From: Blattabacterium cuenoti
GTDB lineage: Bacteria; Bacteroidota; Bacteroidia; Flavobacteriales; Blattabacteriaceae
Assembly: GCF_014252435.1 (NCBI RefSeq)
Contig: NZ_CP059220.1
Location: 1 to 64,000 of the forward strand
Length of the DNA stretch: 64,000 bases
Reading direction: 5' to 3'
In this document: positions 57,939 to 64,000 of the stretch, piece after piece
Layout: each line of letters begins with the position of its first letter
Numbering within the stretch: the first letter of the stretch is position 1
The notes under the pieces: model-generated
The model's database searches: none
The model's input: the letters and a program-made list of their open reading frames with translations, nothing else
Told to the model about the DNA's origin: nothing
Program-made: the position numbers and the translations under genes

Positions 57939-60893
57939 ATGAAATCAAATAAAAAAAAAGATATTGAAAACATAAAAAAATTTTTTAATATAAAAAGTTC
58001 TCGAAGAGATTTCCTAAAATGGATAGGATTTAGTACTGCATCAGTTACATTGGCAGCTTGCAAAGGTCCCGTTATTAAATCCATTCCTTATGTGACGAAA
58101 CCAGAGCAAATAACTCCAGGTGTACCTAATTATTACGCTTCAACGATGGTTGATTCTTTTGATATGGGATGTGTTTTAGTAAAAACAAGAGAAGGTCGTC
58201 CTATAAAAATAGAACCAAATAAAAATTCAAGATATTTTAATACCACTTCAGTGAGAAAACAATCTTCTTTATTATCTATTTACGATGAAGAAAGATTAAA
58301 ACATCCATATTTGAAAAATAAAAAATGTTCTTGGAACAAATTAGATAATTATGTTATTTCACATTTAAAAAATATTGATCAAAAAAATCAAGATATTTTT
58401 ATTTTATCTTCTTCTTTTTCAAGTTTTTCTACAAAAAAAATATTTCAAGAATTTCAAAAAAAGTATAAAAAATCTCAATGGATTACGTATGATGCAATTT
58501 CATATTCTAAAGTTTTAAATGCTGCAAACAATATTTTTGGAACTCGCGCTATTCCTTTTTTCAATTTAGAACGAACAAATTTAATTATATCATTTGATGC
58601 TGACTTTTTATCAGATTGGAGTCCAGAAAATATAGAAAAATATTATACAAAAAATAGAAATCCAGAAAAATCGATGTCTCAACATATCCAAATAGAAAGT
58701 AATATGACTATTACTGGAGCTAATGCAGATATACGGATTCCAAAAAAACCTTCTGAGATTAAAAAAATATTAATTGAAGTTTATCAAAAAATTTTGTTTG
58801 GTTCCAAACCAAAAAATGATCATGCACAACAAATATCCAATTTAATAATTCAAAAAGGATCAAAAAGTGTTATTTTTGCAGATGGAGATCAAGAAACTTA
58901 TGAATTATCTTTTTTAATTAACCAAAAAATTAATAGTAATTCTTTAAAAGAAAAAATTTTTATTTTTTTAAAAGAAAGCAATGATGAAAAATTTTATGAA
59001 TTTCTAAACAAATTAGAAATGAATAATGTAGGAGCTTTATTTATTCATGATACAGATCCTATTTATAGTCTTCCTAAGAATATTCGAGATATATTCAAAA
59101 ATAATATTAAAAAAATTCCATTAAAAGTTTTATTTTCAATGAAAAGAAATGAAACAAGTAATTTTGTAGATATTTTAGCATCAACACCTCATTGGCTGGA
59201 ATCTTGGGGAGATGTCAACCCATGTTCAGATTATTATACATTAATTCAACCTACAATATCATCTATTTTCGATACTAGACAATTTCAAGATTCTTTAATG
59301 ATTTGGTCAGATATCAAAGAAAAAAATTATTATGAATATCTCAAAAAAACTTGGGAAAAATATATTATACCCAAATCATTAGATCAATATTCTTTTAATA
59401 AAGCTTTATATTATGGTTTTCTAAAAACGTTTTCAAATAAAAAAAAAATCAATAATACAAAAGAAATAGTTTACAATAAATACAGAAAAAAAATAAATTA
59501 TCCAAAAATTAAAAATCATAATAAATTTGAACTAAAATTATATACAAAAATAGGAATTGGAGATGGATATCAATATAATAATCCATGGCTACATGAATTT
59601 CCAGATCCTATTACACGTACAACTTGGGATAATTATTTAACAATATCGTATTTTGATGCAAAAAAAATAAAATTAAATAACTGGAAATCAATGGATGGAT
59701 CTTTAAATGGAAATTGTGTAAATATCATCCAAGATGATGAAATTTTCATTCAAGATCTTCCTATTTTTATTCAGCCTGGACAGACTATAGGTACTCTGGG
59801 TTTAGCATTTGGATATGGAAAAAAAATGGGTAAATTTTATATTGGAAAAAATTCATATACAATTTATAAAAATTTTAATTCAATTCAAAAAAATATCAAA
59901 ATTCAAAAAACATTGAAAATTCATAAATTTGCATGTGTTCAATTACAAAATACAACAGTAGGAAGAGATATTATTAAAGAAACAAACATAAATACTTTTC
60001 ATACCAAAGAAGCAGATATATGGAATAAAAAAGAAAAAATATATACCCATGAAGGATTTGTTCCATTGGATAAAATTAGTTCATATTTAAATAAGAAAAA
60101 AAAAGAATATAAAGGACATCATTTTAACTTATCAATAGATCTTAATGCATGCATTGGTTGTGGATCTTGTGTTATAGCATGTCATTCGGAAAATAATGTT
60201 CCTATTGTAGGAAAAGATGAAGTATCTAAATTTCGAGATATGCATTGGATTCGTATTGATAGATATTATTCTCATAATAAAATGAAAAATAAAAAAAATT
60301 CTAGCTATGTAAAAGAAGATTCAGAAAATGAAATAATTCAATATCCAAAAGTATCTTTTCAACCTGTAATGTGTCAACATTGCGAAAATGCTCCTTGTGA
60401 ACCTGTATGTCCTGTAGGAGCTACTACTCATGGAAAACAAGGACAAAATATGATGACTTATAACCGTTGTATTGGAACACGATATTGTGCTAATAATTGT
60501 CCATATAAAGTAAGACGTTTTAATTGGTTTAATTATTCGAATAATTCAAAATTTGATTTTTACATGAATAATAATTTAGGAAAAATGATTCTTAATCCTG
60601 ATGTAGTTGTTAGAACTAGAGGGGTTATGGAAAAATGTTCTTTATGTATACAAAGAACACAATTCACGATAAATAATGCAAAAAAAGAAAATAAAATAAT
60701 AAAAGATGAAGAATTTGAAACAGCTTGTAGTATATCTTGTCCAACTAAAGCCATTACTTTTGGAGATATTAATGATAAAACAAGTGTAATTTCTAATAAA
60801 ATTAAAGATAAAAGATCTTATAAACTTCTTGAATTTATAGGAATTAATCCTAATGTAACCTATCTTATGAAGATAAGAAATAATAAAGAATAA
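57939..60893 (+). CDS. actB: Alternative complex III subunit ActB (molybdopterin-oxidoreductase-like, Fe-S)
   Basis: ActB is the large periplasmic subunit: a molybdopterin oxidoreductase fold without cofactor (about 50-700) fused to a ferredoxin-like domain with four cysteine groups, CIGCGSCVIACH (from Cys738), CQHCENAPCEPVCP, CIGTRYCANNCP and CSLCIQ...CSISCP. The N-terminus has the extended Tat motif SSRRDFLKW (Arg22-Arg23) and, at residues 38-41, LAAC, a lipobox-like Cys41, suggesting Tat export with lipidation. The 984 residues are full length for Bacteroidota. It is 23 bp after actA. Confidence 0.93.
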   Translation: MKSNKKKDIENIKKFFNIKSSRRDFLKWIGFSTASVTLAACKGPVIKSIPYVTKPEQITPGVPNYYASTMVDSFDMGCVLVKTREGRPIKIEPNKNSRYFNTTSVRKQSSLLSIYDEERLKHPYLKNKKCSWNKLDNYVISHLKNIDQKNQDIFILSSSFSSFSTKKIFQEFQKKYKKSQWITYDAISYSKVLNAANNIFGTRAIPFFNLERTNLIISFDADFLSDWSPENIEKYYTKNRNPEKSMSQHIQIESNMTITGANADIRIPKKPSEIKKILIEVYQKILFGSKPKNDHAQQISNLIIQKGSKSVIFADGDQETYELSFLINQKINSNSLKEKIFIFLKESNDEKFYEFLNKLEMNNVGALFIHDTDPIYSLPKNIRDIFKNNIKKIPLKVLFSMKRNETSNFVDILASTPHWLESWGDVNPCSDYYTLIQPTISSIFDTRQFQDSLMIWSDIKEKNYYEYLKKTWEKYIIPKSLDQYSFNKALYYGFLKTFSNKKKINNTKEIVYNKYRKKINYPKIKNHNKFELKLYTKIGIGDGYQYNNPWLHEFPDPITRTTWDNYLTISYFDAKKIKLNNWKSMDGSLNGNCVNIIQDDEIFIQDLPIFIQPGQTIGTLGLAFGYGKKMGKFYIGKNSYTIYKNFNSIQKNIKIQKTLKIHKFACVQLQNTTVGRDIIKETNINTFHTKEADIWNKKEKIYTHEGFVPLDKISSYLNKKKKEYKGHHFNLSIDLNACIGCGSCVIACHSENNVPIVGKDEVSKFRDMHWIRIDRYYSHNKMKNKKNSSYVKEDSENEIIQYPKVSFQPVMCQHCENAPCEPVCPVGATTHGKQGQNMMTYNRCIGTRYCANNCPYKVRRFNWFNYSNNSKFDFYMNNNLGKMILNPDVVVRTRGVMEKCSLCIQRTQFTINNAKKENKIIKDEEFETACSISCPTKAITFGDINDKTSVISNKIKDKRSYKLLEFIGINPNVTYLMKIRNNKE

Positions 60894-60905
60894 AATAAAT
60901 TCAAT

Positions 60906-62285
60906 ATGTTAGAAAATCGTCAAAATATAGTTATAAGAAAACGATTAATATTAGGAAATAAAACCATAAAAGAGATTACTAATGATATTCTATCTCCTAT
61001 AGAAAAAAAACCTGGTACATTATGGTGGATTTCCTTATTATTTTCATTTTTTGCCTTTTTTTGGGGATTGTGTTGTATTATTTATACAATTTCTACAGGA
61101 ATTGGAGTATGGGGTCTAAATAAAACAATTAATTGGGCTTGGGATATTACAAATTTTGTATGGTGGGTTGGGATTGGACATGCAGGGACCTTAATTTCAG
61201 CTGTTTTATTATTATTTCGTCAAAAATGGAGATTATCAATTAATCGATCTGCAGAAGCTATGACGATTTTTGCTGTAATACAAGCTGGGTTATTCCCTAT
61301 AATTCATATGGGAAGACCATGGAATGCTCACTGGGTTTTACCTATTCCTAACCAGTTTGGATCATTATGGCCTAATTTTAATTCTCCATTATTATGGGAT
61401 GTTTTTGCTATTAGTACATACTTTTCTGTATCAACAGTTTTTTGGTACATGGGGTTAATTCCAGATTTTGCTATGGTACGTGATAGAATAACAAACCCTT
61501 TTCAAAAGAAAATATATACTATTTTAAGTTTTGGTTGGAGTGGAAGTGCAAAAGAATGGCAAAGATTTGAAGAAATATCTTTAGTATTAGCAGGATTGTG
61601 TACTCCATTAGTTTTTTCTGTTCATACTATAGTTTCTTTTGATTTTTCTACTTCTGTTATTAAAGGATGGCATAGTACTATATTTCCACCTTACTTTGTA
61701 GCAGGTGCAATCTTTTCAGGATTTGCGATGGTACAAACATTATTAGGTGTTGCAAGAAAAGTTCTACATCTAGAAGATTATATAACGAGGGATCATATTG
61801 AATATATGAATATGATTATTCTTTTCACAGGAGGAATAGTTATTTTAGCGTATATTTCCGAATATATTCTTGCATGGTATTCTAGTAATATTTTTGAAAA
61901 ATTTATTTATTTTTCTAAAAAAGCGTCTCAAGGACCATTTTGGTGGGCTTTTTGGGCTTTAATTATTTGCAATGTTATTATTCCTCAATTGTTATGGATA
62001 AAAACTATACGTAGAAGTTTTTTCTGTTCTTATTTAATAGCTTTTATTATAAATATTGGTATGTGGTTTGAAAGATTTGATATTATTGTGTTAAATCTCA
62101 GTCATGACTACCTACCTTCATCTTGGACTGGTTTTATTCCTTCATTTGTAGATGTAGGTATTTTTATAGGAACAATTGGTTTATTTTTTGTATTATATTT
62201 GCTTTATATACGTACTTTCCCAGTAATTTCTCAATCAGAGTTAAAAACAATATTAAAAGAACCTGAAAATTGTTCTAGTAAATGA
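60906..62285 (+). CDS. actC: Alternative complex III subunit ActC (NrfD-type quinone-binding protein)
   Basis: ActC is an integral membrane protein of the NrfD/PsrC family, predicted to have about ten transmembrane helices in 459 residues, and binds the quinol substrate. Family features include WWVGIGHAGTLISAVLLLFRQ, HMGRPWNAHWVLP and VHTIVSFDFSTS. It is 12 bp after actB and overlaps actD by 4 bp (ATGA). Confidence 0.94.
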   Translation: MLENRQNIVIRKRLILGNKTIKEITNDILSPIEKKPGTLWWISLLFSFFAFFWGLCCIIYTISTGIGVWGLNKTINWAWDITNFVWWVGIGHAGTLISAVLLLFRQKWRLSINRSAEAMTIFAVIQAGLFPIIHMGRPWNAHWVLPIPNQFGSLWPNFNSPLLWDVFAISTYFSVSTVFWYMGLIPDFAMVRDRITNPFQKKIYTILSFGWSGSAKEWQRFEEISLVLAGLCTPLVFSVHTIVSFDFSTSVIKGWHSTIFPPYFVAGAIFSGFAMVQTLLGVARKVLHLEDYITRDHIEYMNMIILFTGGIVILAYISEYILAWYSSNIFEKFIYFSKKASQGPFWWAFWALIICNVIIPQLLWIKTIRRSFFCSYLIAFIINIGMWFERFDIIVLNLSHDYLPSSWTGFIPSFVDVGIFIGTIGLFFVLYLLYIRTFPVISQSELKTILKEPENCSSK

Positions 62286-62833
62286 ATCATTATATGTTTT
62301 ATATACAAATATTATATGATAACGAAAATTTACTTGTAAATAGTATTCAAAATTTATTAAATAAAAAGAAAAAAAATGTAAAAATACATAATGTTTATTC
62401 TCCATATCCTATTCATCATATGGAAAAATTAATCCATTTAAAAGAAACAAAATTATCATTTTTATCCTTTTTATATGGATTATTAGGTTTTTCCATTGCA
62501 AGTATTTTAACTTGGTACACTATGATTTTTGATTGGCCTCAAAATATAGGTGGAAAACCTTCTTACTCATGGATTCAAAATGTTCCCTCTTTTATTCCTG
62601 TAATATTTGAAGTATCAATATTTTTTTCTGCACATTTCATGTGTATCACATATTTAATTCAATGTAAATTATTTCCTGGTTCTATTTCAAAAAATCCAGA
62701 TAAAAGAACTACTGATAATATGTTTCTTATAGAAATATATAGTGAACAAGAACAAAAAGTAAAAGAGTTAACATATTTTTTTAAACAAAACGGAGCAAAA
62801 GAAATAAATATAAAAAAAATACAAAATGTATGA
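62282..62833 (+). CDS. actD: Alternative complex III subunit ActD (DUF3341)
   Basis: The 183-residue product has a cytoplasmic N-terminal domain (about 1-55, with VYSPYPIHHMEKLI) and two transmembrane helices (about 60-80 and 95-120) separated by DWPQNIGGKPSYSW, the DUF3341 pattern. It is a structural subunit without cofactors. Both ends overlap neighbours by 4 bp (actC, actE), indicating translational coupling. Confidence 0.92.
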   Translation: MNHYMFYIQILYDNENLLVNSIQNLLNKKKKNVKIHNVYSPYPIHHMEKLIHLKETKLSFLSFLYGLLGFSIASILTWYTMIFDWPQNIGGKPSYSWIQNVPSFIPVIFEVSIFFSAHFMCITYLIQCKLFPGSISKNPDKRTTDNMFLIEIYSEQEQKVKELTYFFKQNGAKEINIKKIQNV

Positions 62834-63441
62834 AAAATTTATTTTTTATTTTTATAAAAATATGGATGTTTTCTTTTTTATTCATTTCTTGTAGTTCTTA
62901 TAAAAAAAAAGTGACTCCTAGTAGAGTATATATGCCTGATATGTATTATTCAGATGCATATGAACCATATTCTGATCCAAATTTCGAATACAATAAAAAA
63001 AATAAAAAAATAGAAATTCCTATCTTTTCTAAAGAAAAAACATCTGCACTTATACCTGTACCACATACTATTTCTAGAGAAAATGAATATGAAAAAATTT
63101 CATATTTTATTTCAGAAAAAGGATTGAATTATTCTAAAAAAATCAATCACTCTCCTATTATAAATTCCAAAAATAATCAAAAAATAATTAATGAAGGAAA
63201 GCTTTTATACAAAATCAATTGTTCTATATGTCATGGTGATAAAGGAAATGGACAAGGTATATTAGTGAAAAATGAAAAAATTTTTGGAATACCAGATTAT
63301 AAAGATAGGGATCTTACGGTTGGTAGTGTATATTATGTAATTACATATGGAAAAAATAATATGAATTCTTATGCATCTCAATTAAATAAAATTGATCGAT
63401 GGAAAACATCTGAATATGTCATGTATTTAAAAAATAAATAA
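62830..63441 (+). CDS. actE: Alternative complex III subunit ActE (monohaem cytochrome c lipoprotein)
   Basis: The 203 residues start with a lipoprotein signal ending FISC-SS (lipobox Cys at about 21), a periplasmic linker with the conserved YMPDMYYSDAYEPY segment, and a cytochrome c domain with CSICHGDKGNGQG (haem motif 131-135) and an axial Met probably in NNMNSYASQ. Maturation needs CcsBA and, for acylation, Lnt, both encoded in the window. Confidence 0.92.
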   Translation: MKNLFFIFIKIWMFSFLFISCSSYKKKVTPSRVYMPDMYYSDAYEPYSDPNFEYNKKNKKIEIPIFSKEKTSALIPVPHTISRENEYEKISYFISEKGLNYSKKINHSPIINSKNNQKIINEGKLLYKINCSICHGDKGNGQGILVKNEKIFGIPDYKDRDLTVGSVYYVITYGKNNMNSYASQLNKIDRWKTSEYVMYLKNK

Positions 63442-63445
63442 AAAA

Positions 63446-64000
63446 ATGCGTCTATTTTTTCAAAAAGAAAAAAAAATAATCCGTTGTATTATTATATTGG
63501 GGCTATTATTGATTTTATTTCATAAATGTTATCGACTATTTTTTGATAGTGAAAAAAATTTTATTACTTTCTTGAAAGAAGAAAGTATTTGGTATGGATT
63601 TTACATTTCTATTTTTTATTTTATTTCTATATCTATAGGATCATTTTTATTTCTCACAATACAAAATGTTTCAAAATCAGGATGGTCTACTATCATTCAT
63701 CCTATTATGGAGGAAATTTCTCATTTTATTCCCTATGGATTTACCATGATTTTTTTCATACATATGTTGTGTATTACCAATAATATTCATATGTTCCATT
63801 GGATGGATCCATTTGTATATGATATTACTTCATCGAAATATGATGAAATGATTGCGAGTAAAAGAATATTTCTAAATAAACCATTTTTTATCATCAGAAA
63901 CATTATTTATATAATAATTATTAATTTTTTTTATTTCCAAATAACTAGATTATCTAAGAAAATGAATATATCGTTTTCTATAAAAAAATATAACAAAATA
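63446..64000 (+). CDS. actF: Alternative complex III subunit ActF, 5' part (cut by window end)
   Basis: An open frame starts at ATG 63446, 4 bp after actE, and runs without a stop to the window end (185 codons). It has hydrophobic segments near residues 12-26 (IIRCIIILGLLLILF), 51-71 (YGFYISIFYFISISIGSFLF) and 90-112, with GWSTIIHPIMEEISHFIPYG and a NNIHMFHWMDP-like region between helices, as in ActF, a second membrane quinone-subunit homologue of ActC. The rest of the gene lies beyond the window. Confidence 0.88.
   Translation, partial: MRLFFQKEKKIIRCIIILGLLLILFHKCYRLFFDSEKNFITFLKEESIWYGFYISIFYFISISIGSFLFLTIQNVSKSGWSTIIHPIMEEISHFIPYGFTMIFFIHMLCITNNIHMFHWMDPFVYDITSSKYDEMIASKRIFLNKPFFIIRNIIYIIIINFFYFQITRLSKKMNISFSIKKYNKI

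Noticed and set aside
63589-63783. 64-residue ORF near the window end
   Set aside because: It is in a different frame from the true actF reading frame that starts at 63446 and stays open to the end.
1-64000. CRISPR arrays, insertion sequences, prophage, restriction-modification or toxin-antitoxin systems
   Set aside because: No direct-repeat arrays, transposase, integrase, methylase or toxin motifs were seen in any frame or gap.

Overview
This window is a stretch of the chromosome of a reduced-genome, very AT-rich bacterium of the Bacteroidota (Flavobacteriales type). The best guess is Blattabacterium, the obligate endosymbiont of cockroaches, or a close relative. The reasons are the extreme A/T bias down to homopolymer runs inside genes, the near absence of Shine-Dalgarno-like leaders, the dense single-copy housekeeping content, and a set of Bacteroidota hallmarks: a fused CcsBA cytochrome c synthase, the alternative complex III (act) operon, a DUF3127 protein, a paired M16 peptidase and a flavobacterial-type DnaX tail. 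The retained TCA cycle, cell-wall elongation genes and respiratory chain argue against smaller symbionts such as Sulcia. The genus is inference; no 16S gene is present. I see no mobile elements, prophage, CRISPR or defence genes.

Layout. 1-5.5 kb: translation and transcription factors nusA-infB-aspS. 5.5-10.5 kb: ppa, an orphan 2-oxoacid dehydrogenase E2, the NAD(P)HX repair enzyme, and lnt. 10.6-11.0 kb: a minus-strand tmRNA. 11.0-16.6 kb: a complete minus-strand elongasome operon mreB-mreC-mreD-mrdA-rodA. 16.7-28 kb: folK, ridA, truA, surA, lptB, thiN, mdh, gcvP, tsaD, with several gene-free decayed gaps. 27.9-28.1 kb: tRNA-Ser(GCU), tRNA-Pro(UGG), tRNA-Arg(UCU). 28.1-38.2 kb: clpP, a flippase, a degenerate dUTPase-like ORF, a sugar nucleotidyltransferase, tatA, a lytic transglycosylase, recA, an MBL hydrolase and ccsBA. 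38.6-47.9 kb: alaS, sucA-sucB, a TPR membrane protein, an esterase and sucC. 48.5-56.4 kb: a 5'-truncated dnaX, a clpC without its N-domain, nth, then a minus-strand block of DUF3127, SPFH, DUF59 and two M16 peptidases. 56.6-64 kb: the alternative complex III operon actABCDE plus the start of actF, cut by the window end.

The genes fit together as a respiring, nitrogen-provisioning symbiont. SucAB, SucC and Mdh supply TCA flux; ThiN makes the thiamine diphosphate needed by the E1 enzymes; FolK feeds the folate used by the glycine cleavage system. CcsBA attaches haem to the c-type cytochromes of the act complex, and TatA probably contributes to export of ActB. The cell envelope is kept (MreBCD, PBP2, RodA, MltD, Lnt, LptB, SurA).

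No wholly new multi-gene system is evident. The most interesting signals are gene-level erosions that leave open, apparently selected frames: a dUTPase-like ORF missing its catalytic motifs, a DnaX reduced to its C-terminal third beside a ClpC missing its N-domain, an endonuclease III without its Fe-S cysteines, an lnt whose conserved N-terminus lacks any standard start codon, and long A-runs inside infB and rodA.
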